A stretch of DNA of 64,000 nucleotides, taken from contig JAAXNY010000005.1 in NCBI GenBank assembly GCA_013420905.1, positions 1,054,001 to 1,118,000 of the forward strand, read 5' to 3'. A model generated the notes under the pieces. It was not told where the DNA came from and searched no databases. It was given only the letters and a program-made list of their open reading frames with translations. The DNA is from Collybia mongolica (taxonomy: Eukaryota > Basidiomycota > Agaricomycetes > Agaricales > Clitocybaceae). Position 1 is the stretch's first letter; the number at the start of each line of letters is the position of its first letter. Position numbers and translations under genes: made by a program. This document shows, one piece after another, positions 27,881 through 39,444 of this stretch.

Positions 27881-28935
27881 GGTGGCTCAGAAGTACTGGC
27901 AACGAGATGCATTTGACAGAAATATATCCAAGCCAGCAGGAAGCCTGAGCCATGTAAGGGTGCATGGTTGTCGGACGTCGACATCGCCGTCACATGCCAG
28001 TGATGATTGTATTGCACGTACCTTTCTCGCCCTGATTTGACCGTTCAGGCCCAGGTCCCAACTTCAACATCATGAAATTCTACAGTCGTATGTACAACAC
28101 ATATTGTGCCGTCGCGTACCATACGACTTTTATCGACACTAGTACTTGGGTGGTCATGGCCGAGCCTCGGGTCGACAAACGCAACGTCGGCGAGCCCATC
28201 CCTAACAATGAGTGGCCGGAGAGAAGAAAGTACACCATACTTGCGCGCTCTCGGATGTATGCCTCCGACTCTCAAACACTTAATCCAGCCTGAATCGACA
28301 TGGTGGAGAAAGTAACTTCGCGAGTATCTACTACCCGTAGATCGTAGTTCAGAGGGGTATCATCACTTATTTCATATCGCATAAAGAGCTATTTACACCT
28401 TCAGCACTAGGGAGTGGCTTGAATGGTCCTGCATGTTACTTCAAACGCGACATGTACTTGGGCCAACTCGTGAACTCAAAAGGCGCGCTGATCAAGAGCT
28501 GCAAACAACTGCATCATGAATTCGGACGACAATTGCGTTAGGGCAGTTGGTTTGTTTCCCCAGCACGCTTCAAGGCTTTTGGAGCTGGAGTATACATGCG
28601 CAATGGGGGGCCCAATGTTGATAATTTGTATATGCTATCTCACAACCCAGACACGACTTGAGGGGATGTTGCGACACAAGGGGCCATTGAGGCGTCTTGA
28701 CCAAGGTGCGTCATCATCGTTCACATCTGGGTTCCTGAGGTTTCATATCTCTTCACTATCAGGCTGAGAGGTTAACACTCCCCTACTTACCACAGCTGTA
28801 GATTTTGCCCAATTTGAATTTGGATTTGCAACTCTGTTTGATTCGTTCAACAGATGACTACGATCAATGAAACGACCAAGTGGTTCTACACCATGACGCA
28901 TTATCCGTCCCATTCACACTGCACAGTGAATCAGT
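27881..28935. other. 1-kb intergenic region, nothing recognised
   Basis: Short overlapping ORFs near 28070-28315 have no recognisable content and no splice partners. The stretch marks the switch from the conserved gene block to the accessory region. Confidence 0.45.
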
Positions 28936-29319
28936 TCAGGAATCTGTCGCGAGTATAAGTACGTCTCGAATGAAAACCGTCAGAAGATGGTTACCTAGGA
29001 CATTGGTGGCGATCCAAGTCGCAGCGCCGTCTATAAGCATTGCCGGCCTGATCGGCGTTATCAAGACACCGCTGACGGCGACGCTGGTACCGTCACCGAT
29101 TGCGAAGTTCACACCATCCACTCCAAGCTTGCCATCGAATATCTTGGTGCCAACCAAGCTCGAAACAGAATCATACGTGAGCGTCGCTTTGGCGCTCTCG
29201 AATGATGTCACAGCAGGGATAATGGTGCCTACGAAGAAGTAGTCCCTCTGGTCGATGGTAAACACACACTCCAATTGTGAGTTATTGATACATTCAACGC
29301 TACCATAGGCGGTATGCAT
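28936..29319 (-). CDS. Small ~105-aa protein, family member 1
   Basis: One of five related genes here encoding a short, strand-rich protein of unknown function. It begins MHTAYGSVECINNSQLEC and carries the family core KATLTYDSVSSLVGTK, FDGKLGVDGV and LITPIRPAM, ending in GAATWIATN. An in-frame 51-nt segment near the 3' end has GTAACC and GCGACAG ends and may be an intron; either way the stop is TGA at 28936. The putative 5'UTR intron ends TGTAG just before GAATTGACCAATATG. The nearest relative in the window is the 47-kb minus-strand gene (shared GSVEC, LGVD and ITPI-PAM). No signal peptide or membrane segment is seen. Transcribed away from the 31.0-kb copy across a shared 1.7-kb region. Confidence 0.7.
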   Translation of the reverse strand: MHTAYGSVECINNSQLECVFTIDQRDYFFVGTIIPAVTSFESAKATLTYDSVSSLVGTKIFDGKLGVDGVNFAIGDGTSVAVSGVLITPIRPAMLIDGAATWIATNVLGNHLLTVFIRDVLILATDS

Positions 29320-29655
29320 ATTGGTCAATTCCTACAGTGCATAGTACGAATGAGCATAAGAGATGTGGGACAACCAAGAAAAAACATTACGATGTGAGTA
29401 GTCAAACTACTGTGTAGGGAACTGGGCGGGTTGTTCTAGCTCTCTAGCTCTCAGGAATTGGAGGTTGAACCTGCCTTCAAACAGTCCGCGTGACCATGTG
29501 GCTAACGAAAGTAACCAGCCCACTTTTGGAAGCTGCCTTTCACCACGGCGCGTGGTCTATTCATCTCGCGCCCAAGGGCAACTCATGTAGTTGGTGGCGT
29601 GCCGGAGTTCTGAAGAATTTCATTTTGCTGACAATATTCCATAGAGTTAGTTCTG

Positions 29656-29684
29656 TGCCGGAGATCTGGTATTCGCGGCGCCAC
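29656..29684 (-). promoter_or_regulatory. Conserved upstream element of the small-protein family (copy 1)
   Basis: On the minus strand it reads GTGGCGCCGCGAAT, a few bases, then AGATCTCCGGCA. It lies about 337 bp upstream of the 29.3-kb ATG. The same two-part element recurs at similar distance before every family member. Its regulatory role is inferred from conservation of sequence and spacing. Confidence 0.6.
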
Positions 29685-30631
29685 TCTGCTCTCAGGCCAT
29701 GACGAAGTTTCAGTGTTGGCCCACGCCTCTGCTCCATGATATTCAAGGATGGGATCAGAAGCGAAAGAAAGACCCTCGCCCTGTATTGGTTTAGCCAGAT
29801 AAATGTTTACCATGATCAGCATACTCCAGAAGAAGTATACGAGCAGCCTGTCATCCCGGCAAACTTTAGAGCTCGAATGATTCAAAATGAAATCAAGGGG
29901 AACAGAATAAGCCTGGATTGGCCATCCCTGAATGTGGTCAAGATAAACTTCTCTGTTTCATATTTTCCACACGAGACACCCAGGTTTACTTCTGGTTGCG
30001 TTCACCGCATTTGGCACACAACCCTGATCCATCAATGCAGCATCTAAAGCTTACCGGTCCCTTGAATCTGGAGAGGTGTAGATATCCGCGTTCCTGGTCA
30101 GATTAACTGCATCCAAAGATATCTCTATATCGAGCACCTTGAGCAAACGCCTCAACCGAAAACTGCCTTACGTCGGCTCCTCTAACGTGTGGCTACTTAA
30201 CACACGTTGTTCAGTGATTGTTCGTTTCTGTTGCTCGGCCCAGGTATTTCTCCACAGTACCGCCCTGCTGACCATCGTATTTAATTATTGGCCCTTCTCA
30301 TCCAACAAGCATCTCCGGAATCGCTGATGCACCGGAAGATTGAATAGACGGGCCAATGCAGTGGCGGCAGACAACGACAAACTAGGGCGTCCCTGTACCG
30401 AAATGGGGATGCATAGGAGAAGCGTGTATGAAGTGGCTTAATCTTATTATAGTCAGGCATGCTCGTGACGGCTCGCCCTATTTCCTTATTTTCGACTTCG
30501 CAGGGAACCAATTGAATTGAATCATCAAGCATTCTTTCGACTATGCTCCTGAATTCCTCATTGGTGTGTGACAGGCTCCTCTTCTGAGCCTTTCTAGAAT
30601 GTGGGGCGTGAACCGGCGAGCCTGAAGACGG

Positions 30632-30662
30632 AGTAGCGTCGCGATTATTAGATCTCCGGCAG
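30632..30662 (+). promoter_or_regulatory. Conserved upstream element of the small-protein family (copy 2)
   Basis: Reads GTAGCGTCGCGATTATT then AGATCTCCGGCA. It lies about 345 bp upstream of the 31.0-kb ATG. Downstream, a TATAAAG at 30857-30863 is a likely TATA box. Confidence 0.6.
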
Positions 30663-31005
30663 GGAACTGAATACAGGAAATTGTGCCCTGCATATGCAAA
30701 GACGGATTGTCGAGGGATGAGACGCTAAGGTCATTAATACTTACTGAATATTGTTGTTGTCGGGTGCAAGATGGACATGCTAAATGATGTTATTTTAGGG
30801 GGTAGTCACCGAAAGTAGGGCGACAACTTTCATTGGCCATACGATCCCAGAATTTCTATAAAGGCAGGGCGTCGAAGAGATGTTAGACAGAACAACTCGT
30901 TCGATTCTTTAAACACTTTCATCACTCACATCGTAAGCTTTCTCGAGTCCATTTCTCATTGAAAAACCACTTTGCTCATTCACACGCAATCTAGAATCAG
31001 ACAAT

Positions 31006-31332
31006 ATGCCTTCCGCCAGCGGCAAAGTCACATCTACCGACGGCTCGCAGATCACATGCATATTTACCATCGACCAGATCGAGCGCAGATATGTAGGCAC
31101 AATCAACCCTGCTGTGACTCAATTTATGACCACGAAAGCGACGCTCACCTACGATTCTATCTCGAGCTTGGTCGGAACCAAGACATTCGATGGCACGCTC
31201 GGAATCGATGGTGTCAAGTTCGATATCGGCGAGGGTACTGACGTCAGCGTGTCTGGTGAATTGATTTCGCCCGTCAGACCGAGAGTGAACGTGAACGGTG
31301 TTGCGACTTGGATCGCCTCCGCTGATGATTAG
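31006..31332 (+). CDS. Small ~108-aa protein, family member 2
   Basis: Single uninterrupted coding exon beginning MPSASGKVTSTDGSQITC, with the family core KATLTYDSISSLVGTK, FDGTLGIDGVKF and GVATWIASADD. The alternating polar and hydrophobic pattern suggests an all-beta fold. No signal peptide, cysteine pattern or catalytic motif is evident. The promoter side is unusually readable: TATAAAG at 30857 and an apparent 62-nt 5'UTR intron at 30933-30994 (GTAAGC to ATCTAG) ending 11 bases before the ATG. A GTATTT directly after the TAG stop matches the 3' intron donor position of the minus-strand relatives. The coding sequence is identical to the copy at 63636. Function unknown. Confidence 0.8.
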   Translation: MPSASGKVTSTDGSQITCIFTIDQIERRYVGTINPAVTQFMTTKATLTYDSISSLVGTKTFDGTLGIDGVKFDIGEGTDVSVSGELISPVRPRVNVNGVATWIASADD

Positions 31333-31370
31333 GTATTTGATTTTTGATGGTTCATTTGTGAGGTCGTGGC

Positions 31371-33436
31371 TCACACTTGTGATAGGTTCACAAACAGAGT
31401 TGGTGCATGCTGGGGGGGAGGGTGAACGATGCATCATGAAGGAAGGGGACTGGCCGATCGTTTTGTTGACTGCCATTGTATACATTGTAAGCTTGGATAT
31501 GAATCAAACAGAGTTGCAACCTGTAAATTTTGAGTACTGACTCGGAATGGGCATCTGCGTACTAATCCAGTGAGTGTGGCAAAATTGTCGAAAGTGTAGC
31601 TATGGCCACTTTGAATAGGCTGTCATTTTACGTACTACTTCGACGCCGTGTGCAAGTGTCCATCTATCGAGCTCGTGTCAATACCTGGACTACCCAGACC
31701 ACCCAATGCCCACTCCCCGAGCACCGCGAAACTGGCACAGTCTGTCTGACAGTAGTCGCCTTCATGTTCCCATGTCAAATTATCACACCCCGCTTGATTG
31801 AGTAGTAGCCTTCAGAGGTATCTCTAGCACATGCCAAGCTCCAACGATCACTTGCACTTGCACCTGCATTGACAAAAGTTAAACAAAGGCATATGCCTCG
31901 TTTTGGAGACGAAAGGTCTCCATCTCTGAAAATCTTCGAGCGTTGTCCAAGTCAGGGCAAGGACGTTCCGTCTATGAGAAAGCCTGAGGGCGGTTGAACG
32001 ACGGAGGGTCACGTGCTGCCTTACTATGGTACCGCCAATCGTGACTCTGATGTGGTCGTAGTCTTGGACATCCTTCAAGTCAACATCATACGCCTCGACA
32101 TTATCCAGCAGCTGTTTCTTTCAAACCCGCGACTGCCCAAAAAGCTCACAATTAGTGAACCCCTCCCCGGGGCTCATGCTGACGAAATAGTGATCTCGTC
32201 GAGAACTCGGCCCCAAGATTAAAGAGGCCTGACAACTCATGTAGTATGTTATTGTTTTGTATGATCAACGCGAGTCAACGTAAAATTCTTTGGAAACAAC
32301 GGGCCGAAGGAATGCTAACGTATTATATCAGGTATCTATTTTATAGCCACCATCAGAACGACAGACCCCACAAGCTTCAAAACAGAGTTTTGATGTGAAC
32401 AGTGATTGTACAACCCGAGTTATTCCTCAGAGTGAGTCCGCCGTTAGTATTCGGTTTATCGGCCTGGCCCTGAGAAAATCTTACTCCGCCTATGTGTTTT
32501 TTTTCGAGGCGGGGCCTATCTAGTACGATTATGTTTCTTCGGGTTTGGTCTGCCTTACAAGAGACTAAGGCCTATCGTTTTGAATGCGGCCGTAACGTCC
32601 CTTCGATATGATTCTAGCTATCGCTTCTCTGTTATCTCAGATGTTTGCCTTGTTTTCGACGACAGGACATTTGCTGGTGCGGATTACTTCTGGCTAGACA
32701 CACTCCATTGCTACACTCCCAGGTTCATACCCCAGAATGGCCAAATTTACGAGGAAACTCAAGCTGTTATCCTGTTCGATTAGGAGTTCGCTTCTTGAGC
32801 TCCAAATCTCGTCGTTTAGATCTGATTTCCGAAGACCAAGGAGAGAATGGTATCACAGACATCAGATGTCCTGGAATGAGACCGAACGAATTCGCGCTAC
32901 CGTAATTCTGGTGACCATGATGAACTGCCTACTCTTGACAAGAACTGGACTGTATATGGATTTACAGGAGATACATATCAACATATCAGCAGCGTCGTCC
33001 CATTCAGGGACAGTCTTACACACATACGCGTCACCTGTCTGCTAGAGTCGTTTCGCCAATGAACAAATAATGGATTCAAGCCTTCTTATTAGCCAATCCG
33101 CTTGCCCAAGCCAATCAAAATGGGGAATTGGAATATCACCAAGTTTTGTGTGGTTACAAAACGACCCTAGTGTCGCTGCGTCGGTACATATATCCTTCTG
33201 AGCTTCTCGTAACGTCAACGGCCAATGGACCTAAATTGGGGGTACCAACGGGGTGGGACTTGCTCGACGATTTAGCATCGGCACCAGGCAGATACTTACG
33301 TATGTCCTTAAACGGTCCAATATTCATTTAAGAAGACAATGACAGCTCTTATGTAGACCCTGCCCTTGAATTCAGCGTCTGACCGACAGAAGTGGGGACC
33401 AACATCGAGGCAAGTGAATGATGGCAACACTCAATA
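31371..33436. other. 2-kb region, nothing recognised
   Basis: Lies between two small-protein genes. Short ORFs (for example near 32580-33045) have no recognisable features. I see neither RNA genes nor clear transposon remnants. Confidence 0.45.
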
Positions 33437-33467
33437 GAGTGGCGCCGCGAATGCCAGATCTCCGGCA
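33437..33467 (+). promoter_or_regulatory. Conserved upstream element of the small-protein family (copy 3)
   Basis: Reads GAGTGGCGCCGCGAATGCC then AGATCTCCGGCA, the cleanest copy of the element. It is 340 bp upstream of the 33.8-kb ATG, although the surrounding promoter sequence has diverged strongly from the other copies. Confidence 0.6.
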
Positions 33468-33806
33468 CAAGACCAGATCGACAGAATCAATTATCGTGGG
33501 CCAATTGTAGGTATCCACAAAGTCTTCTGATCAGGAGGTGCAGATATGATAAAGTCGAGCCAAAGCGGTCTAGATCACAAGTTTTTGAGGAGGAAAAAGG
33601 GGCGTGCGGGACCCTATGCAGCCATCAAGAGTGAACTTATCGTTTTCTTAACAATATACTTGTGGGGTTGCTATAAAGATGAGGTATCAAAGGGAAATAC
33701 AGGACAATACTCGAGGAACCCCATTATCCACAGTGTAAGGTTCCCCTTGTCCGTCGCTCACCCAAAGGTGTTTCGCTCATACCCCGTATAGTTTAAATTT
33801 AACAAT

Positions 33807-34124
33807 ATGCCTACCGCTGAAGGCTTCGTCAAATCCACAAACACTACGCAACTCTATGCCGAATTTTCCATCAAAGACGTCCCGTACATATTCACGGGGC
33901 CCATCACAGACAAAATCATCAACTTCGCCACCACTAAAGCGACACTCACCTACGATTCAAAGGCGAGTTTGATTGGCAACAAGAGTTTCGAAGGCACAGT
34001 TGGGAAAGAGGAGGTCACCTTCACCATTGACGGCAGCACTAGTGGCGTGGAAGTCAATGGAACTCTGATAACCCCCCTCCCACAAGTATGCAAGTTGACA
34101 GGAAAAGCATCGTGGTATATTTGA
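33807..34124 (+). CDS. Small ~105-aa protein, family member 3 (divergent)
   Basis: Begins MPTAEGFVKSTNTTQLYAEF and keeps the core KATLTYDSKASLIGNKSFEG and LITPLPQV, ending GKASWYI. It is the most diverged of the five but aligns along its full length with no gap in the core. A TATA-like CTATAAAG lies near 33672, and an apparent 5'UTR intron (GTAAGG near 33737, ending GTATAG near 33790) occupies the same place as in the other family genes. This suggests an old duplication retained in working order. Confidence 0.75.
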   Translation: MPTAEGFVKSTNTTQLYAEFSIKDVPYIFTGPITDKIINFATTKATLTYDSKASLIGNKSFEGTVGKEEVTFTIDGSTSGVEVNGTLITPLPQVCKLTGKASWYI

Positions 34125-34746
34125 TAAAGATGATGACGAATTATCTGTCGCACGATGGTTTACACTTAATACATTCGCCCGTAGGTACGATGCGTCAGGA
34201 TGATCGCAGGCAACTTACTATGAGATTAAACTGATTTGAACAAGTGGTGAGTAGTGATGGGGGCGTAACAATATGAATAATGGGCAGTTGATAAATTCGC
34301 AATGTTTAGTTGAGGAAAGGTTTAAATCCTGGGGGAATCAGGGAAGCAGACTTGAGGAGTGCTCAATGCGTCCCAAAAAAATCCCTCAGACGTGATCACT
34401 AAAGATGTGGTGGCTTCGGGAAGCATAAGGCAGACATGAGCGTGATCGTTCATGCACAATCGTCGATCCGACGATCGTTATATAGAGTGTCTGGATACAG
34501 GTGCATTGGGCCTAGAAATACGAAGGTTAACAACTGTACGTCAAGGTTCCACAACTAGAGAAAGTTAACTCACGATCTACCAAGGGCAGCGATTTGAAGA
34601 ACAGTAAGAAGGTCACAATGATATGGCAGAGGGATGATGGGAAATGAGAACAAAATTTTAGGCAGTTATGCGCGGATATGCGCGAACAAAAAAAAAAGAT
34701 CAATAGCCCTTGCAATACATAACAGTGCGAGATGGACCATGGCGAT
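34125..34746. other. Intergenic, nothing recognised
   Basis: About 620 bases between two convergent genes. An A-run occurs near 34688. No further feature is seen. Confidence 0.45.
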
Positions 34747-36834
34747 TTACAAGGATTTACCCGCCAACCACCTTCGAACCATCGCCAACGACTCTGCGGG
34801 CTTGTCATGCGGGACGTAAAGACAGGGTCTGTCAGCCTCGATATTCAATAAAAATTTCGAGAAGAGGACTTATCATATGGCCTGCTCCACGAATGGTAGT
34901 GAATGTGAGAAGACCTGCACTCTTCACTTCTCCTGCCTTCTTTCCATCGACGCTCCAGTCGTTCCAGCTCTCAGTACCGTAAGCATCCTTACCATGCCAC
35001 TCAAGATCGTCCACCCAAAGTTTGTTTGCTACCCAGTTACACTGCCAGTCATACGTCCCCGCGTAAATGAGCATACGAACACCTCTATCGAGAAGCCCGG
35101 AAACATAGTGCTGCGTGGGGACAACCCATTTATCCATGTGTGCATTGAAGTTCTGGCCGACAGTCGACGAACAGGCGGAGAAGTTATATGGCGTTTCTAC
35201 TCCGAGTATTTCGCGTGTTTCCGGACGATTCAAGTATCGTTTAATGACGTCGTTTTCGGCGTAACATAATTCGCCTTCACACATCTACCGCCCCAAAGTT
35301 TGTGGAAATCATCCCTTTGATATCACGACGGACCTTTGATATGTCGTACACATTTCTCCCTTGACAACTGTAAGTTCGAGGCTACCCTCACAGGAGGAAA
35401 CCTGACTCACCACTTGCCCACATTCCAGTTGATAGTTCGTTGTCGCAGAAATTGACGGCGGCACGACAATTCATGGCATCAAACTGTTCAATACAAGCTT
35501 TCTTCATAGCCTTTTGGCATCGAGGGAGCTACGTAGAAGTTGGGAATATATCAAAACTCACAGGGAGATGAGTCCTGAACTTACAGCGGTCTTCATCCGA
35601 ACACATGTACTGATGGATTGAAATGGGATGTCCAAAGACGCCGTCCCACATTCGACTTCATAGCGACCAGCATAGAGCCTAGAATCTGTGATGAATTGCG
35701 GATGTTTTTGGGCTCGGGAATGTCCTCACGTTGAGATGTCTGTGATTCCATTTCCAATCAATACACTCTGAAGGTTCAATGGTGTTCCTCCTTGGTTGAC
35801 TGTGATCTGATTTTGGTCGTATATTTCACTTGCAAAAACTGGCAAGTACCGCCCCTGGAGGCATAACATCACGAATTGTAAGCAGGGATTGAAAGCTGTA
35901 AGCTTACGCCATAAGACTCCCCGGATAAATGCAGAGGCCGACCTGAGAACCCTTTAAAGGTCTCAAAGAATATGGTTATGAACGCGTGGACATTTTTTGC
36001 AGCCTCCTCGGTTGTTTCGACAGTCTCACCAAAGTCCGCATATGAAAACCCAACGCCAACACTGAAGTTGCGCGTGAGCGTGAGCTACAATTAAAATGGT
36101 CATAAAAGACCATACGGTTGATCGAGGAAGAAGATGTTAGCTTCCTCATTCCAAGAGTAAGGGTTCCAAAGGGTCCCGTTCTGTGACTTATTCTTCATGT
36201 CAATGCTACACGGGCCTATGGACATAAGCACGCAGACATGATCGAATGTGTTAAATTACCTAGTTCCATGAGCAAGCCCATGGCTGACGAGCAACCCGGT
36301 CCTGTCGTACATATCATCGGTATGATGTGATATCTTCAATAAGGTCTAATACAACCTCCATTGATCCACATCACGACATCGTCTGCATTCATCCGAGTTG
36401 ATGATACAGGTAAGGCGACTACAAGGTTACGCGCCCACCTTTTTCAGGGTCCCTCCTACTCTCAAAGAAGTAGAAGAAAAGGTGCTTTGCGCCGGCGTCG
36501 ACATCCAAATATCCTGTATATACGCTGTATTCGATGCATGAAGCAAAGGTCCCGAACCATCGAACAAAGCTTACTTGACCGTCGGGTCGCAGAAATCGGA
36601 CTTCTTGACGCGTACTTGGTGTCCAGGGAATCGTGCATTCGAGAACAAGGCATAACCGTCTGAGGAAAGAGAAGAAAGCTGCACTTGGGCTGATACATTG
36701 AAACCACCCTGGGCGCGAAAACCATTAGGCGAAGCTGTGTTGAATTCTTGAGCTTTGAGGACATCTGGAAAGCCAGCGAGAGTCGTCGAGATCGATAGAC
36801 ACGCGAGCAAGAAAGAATGCTTTATGGACATCAT
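34747..36834 (-). CDS. Secreted serine carboxypeptidase (peptidase S10)
   Basis: Carboxypeptidase Y-type enzyme releasing C-terminal amino acids from peptides in the secretory or vacuolar route. The start MMSIKHSFLLACLSISTTLA is a clear signal peptide. The family landmarks are all present across about ten exons: WINGGPGCSSAMGLLMELGP, LDQPVGVGFSYADF, the nucleophile in HLSGESYGGRYLPVF, the catalytic Asp in MLIYAGTYDWQCNWVANKLW and the catalytic His in IRGAGHMVPHDKPAESL. Cysteines expected for the fold are visible (CRAAVNFCDNE, MCEGELCYAE). The exon chain stays open throughout, so the gene looks intact. The last intron (34816-34873) has AT-AC ends. The start at 36834 is chosen because the upstream in-frame extension would bury the signal peptide. 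Confidence 0.93.
34816..34873 (-). other. Non-canonical AT-AC intron in the carboxypeptidase gene
   Basis: Minus-strand exon ...GGCCATATG is followed by a 58-nt segment starting ATAAGTCC and ending GTCTTTAC, then GTCCCGCATGACAAG. Removing it restores GHMVPHDKP, the conserved catalytic-His segment. A CTGAC branch-site candidate lies 13 nt from the 3' end. The available GT-AG alternative (GTCCTC to GACAG) breaks the frame. The donor resembles U2-type GTAAGT with A in place of G, not the U12 consensus. Confidence 0.8.
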
Positions 36835-37034
36835 GGTGGTCGCGAATGAGAACCCTGGCCGGGACAGGCGCTTTCCCCCAGTCGGATGACCGGGCCAGAA
36901 TGGAAACTGGAAGTTGTTTCCCACGGAGTGTGGGAACTCTAAATAAATTTCCTCCACCACGAAAAGTTGGCAGCTGGGCAGTCCAACGCCGTTTCGCCCC
37001 TTTACCTTTATCTTTCTGGTCTTGTATATCCAAA

Positions 37035-39198
37035 ATGCTCGTACTATACGAGACTGCCATGGGCTATTGCCTTTTCAAAGTATCGGATGCTGCAAAAATT
37101 GAGAGTGGGGACCTATGGAAAGAATTCGAGAGTCCAGAGCAAGCAAACAGATTGTACGTTCACATCTCCCCAGCATCTACGAACGCGAAAAGATCGAGGG
37201 TTTGATCTCTTTTGGGATATAGATTAAAACTCAAAGCGCTGCATCGGTTTACATCGACGGCAACCGCTGTGGAGGACATTACGGCTCTCCAGAACGGCAA
37301 GATCGGAAAAGGGTTGAAGAAATTCTTGACAGATGAGGTAGTTGGAAAAGGCAAGGGGAAAGAGTCGTTGGTTGTTGTGGACCCACATCTTGGTGCGCCG
37401 ATTTGGAATTTTCATATCTAAAAAGCAATTGACGGGATAACAATATTCAGCACGCTCTATATCGAAAAAACTTAGCATCAATGTGAGCGCAACTACAGAA
37501 TCGCAAGGCGAGCTATGGCGCGGTATCCGGACTCAAATAGCTGCCCTCCTGGATGGCCTCGACCCCAAGGATCTGGCAACCATGAGTTTAGGCCTCAGTC
37601 ATTCGCTTTCTCGGTTCGTTTCTGTTCTTAGTACACTTTACTTTTGCTTAAGATGCTTTGGCAGATTTAAACTTAAATTCTCCCCTGACAAGGTGGATAC
37701 CATGGTTGTACAGGCAATCGCTCTACTCGACGACCTTGATAAAGAAATCAATATCTACGCGATGCGAGTGAAGGTATTGAAGATATTTAAATCACATAGT
37801 ACGTTAGTTTTGACACAGGCGTAGGAGTGGTATGGTTGGCATTTCCCGGAGATGGCGAAGATCATCTCGGACAACATTGCTTACGCCAAAACCATCCGAC
37901 TTATGGGTAAGTGGCAGAGCCAGAGAACTCCCAATGTTCCTCACTCATAACGAACACTTCTTCATAGGTTTCCGAACAAACGCAGCCTCAACAGACTTCG
38001 CCGCAATTCTCCCCGAAGACATCGAGGCCGTGTTAAAAGCCGCCGCCGAAATTTCCATGGGCACAGAGATATCCGATTCGGACATTGCCCACATCCACTC
38101 GCTATGTGACCAAGTCATTGCCATATCTGCATACCGAACACAATTAGCCGAATATCTTCGTAACCGAATGAATGCTATCGCACCTAATCTGACTGCCCTC
38201 GTAGGAGAGCTAGTTGGTGCCCGACTCATCAGCCATGCGGGGAGTTTACTTAGCTTGGCAAAACATCCGGCCAGTACGGTTCAAATACTTGGTGCCGAGA
38301 AGGCTCTTTTCCGCGCCCTCAAAACGAAACATGACACACCAAAATATGGTCTAATTTATCACGTATGTAACACGTTTGTTTTTCTTCGAAATGGGTATGC
38401 TCTAAATTGCCTTCATAGGCCTCGTTAATTGGACAAGCCCCTCCTAAACTGAAGGGTAAAGTAAGTATCGCATATCCGCTTCTCAAGATATGTAGTTGAT
38501 TGATTACTCAGATGGCTCGAATGGTAGCCACAAAAGCTGCTCTGTCAATACGTGTGGACGCCCTCACTGATTCCGATGGCAAATCGGAGCCCACCGCGCC
38601 CTCAATAGGTATTGAAAACCGGGCTAAGCTCGAGTCCCGCCTACGTGCGCTCGAACACACCGGTGACCTCCATGGCGCTGCCAGATTTGCTGGTAATGGC
38701 AAGAGCCAACCACGCTTCGAGATGAAGGGTGAGACCAAAACGTATAACACCCAGGCTGATGCGGTGGACCTCGTGTCGACACAACGCGAGGATCCTATGG
38801 AGGTTGCCATCAAAGCTGTGTTAGATGTGAAAGAGGAAAAACGAAGGGCTAAAGAGGAGCGACGGGCGAAGAAGAGAGCTGAGAAGGAGAAGACTGTAAC
38901 GCAAGATGGCGACTCTGATGTCGAGATGGAAGATGCCAAGGAGACAGATGCTAAAGAGGAGAAGAAAGAAAAGAAGAGGAAAAGAAGGGAAAGTGGAATG
39001 AATGGTATCGAAGAGGAGACACAGACGAAAGTTGGTTTTATTCTTCTTGAACTTGTTTTCTTATCATTGACCTTTCTTTAGGAGGAAACAGAGGAAGAGA
39101 AAAAGGCGAGGAGAAAGGCGCGCAAGGCGGAGAAGGAAAAGGCCGCTGCGTCAGAAGGTGACTCACCAAAGAAAAAGAAGAAAAAAGCCACAGCATAA
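37035..39198 (+). CDS. NOP58: NOP58, box C/D snoRNP core protein
   Basis: Core protein of box C/D snoRNPs, which guide 2'-O-methylation of rRNA and support pre-rRNA cleavage in the nucleolus. The start [18 protein letters not shown] is the standard NOP5 N-terminus. Later exons give ELWRGIRTQ and LSHSLSR, then [30 protein letters not shown] plus IISDN (coiled-coil/NOSIC region), and the Nop domain [20 protein letters not shown], then [20 protein letters not shown] and [20 protein letters not shown]. The C-terminus is a lysine/glutamate-rich KKE tail ending KKKKKATA. At least seven short GT-AG introns are required and frames join cleanly. The gene appears intact. Confidence 0.96.
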
Positions 39199-39444
39199 CC
39201 CATAACCCATCTTGTCCTTGTCTAAATCTGTTACATATTAGTTTATATTATACTCTGCTCGACGGGTTGAACTTGAGAGACCACTTTATTTTTTTCATTT
39301 ATGTAAATTTCACGTCCGGCCATAGTCGTCGTGACAAATTGATGTCACTTGCTGGTTGTATCGTACGATGTTCACTAAAATTAATTCACCGGCTCGGTTG
39401 ACCCTGTCTGCCCACGACCACCGTTCTGACGCTCACGACCATCC

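Larger units (their letters stand above)
29463..30984 (+). repeat. Inverted segmental duplication, arm 1 (shared intergenic block)
   Basis: This block between the divergent small-protein genes reappears in reverse complement at 41089-42594, with clear but imperfect identity over about 1.5 kb. Landmarks shared by both: CAGTCCGCGTGA near 29480, the stretch CAGTGTTGGCCCACGCCTCT near 29710, and TCACATCGTAAGCTTTC near 30930. The block holds two copies of the conserved upstream element in opposite orientation, one per gene. No coding sequence is recognised in it. Confidence 0.85.
30588..31370 (+). repeat. Direct duplicate of 63204-64000 (promoter plus small gene)
   Basis: Starts at GCCTTTCTAGAATGTGG in both copies. 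The first ~240 bases differ at scattered sites and by small indels; from about 30800 onward, including promoter, leader, coding region and the start of the 3' flank, I see no difference. The second copy continues beyond the window end. Confidence 0.9.

Noticed and set aside
28072..28315. Overlapping ORFs near 28.1-28.3 kb
   Set aside because: Short, compositionally unremarkable, no partners on either strand.
31371..33436. Possible further small-protein copy between 31.4 and 33.4 kb
   Set aside because: No KATLTYDS core and no second upstream element on either strand.
34816..34873. GT-AG splicing at the carboxypeptidase 3' end (GTCCTC to GACAG)
   Set aside because: Destroys the frame of the strongly conserved VPHDKPAESL segment.
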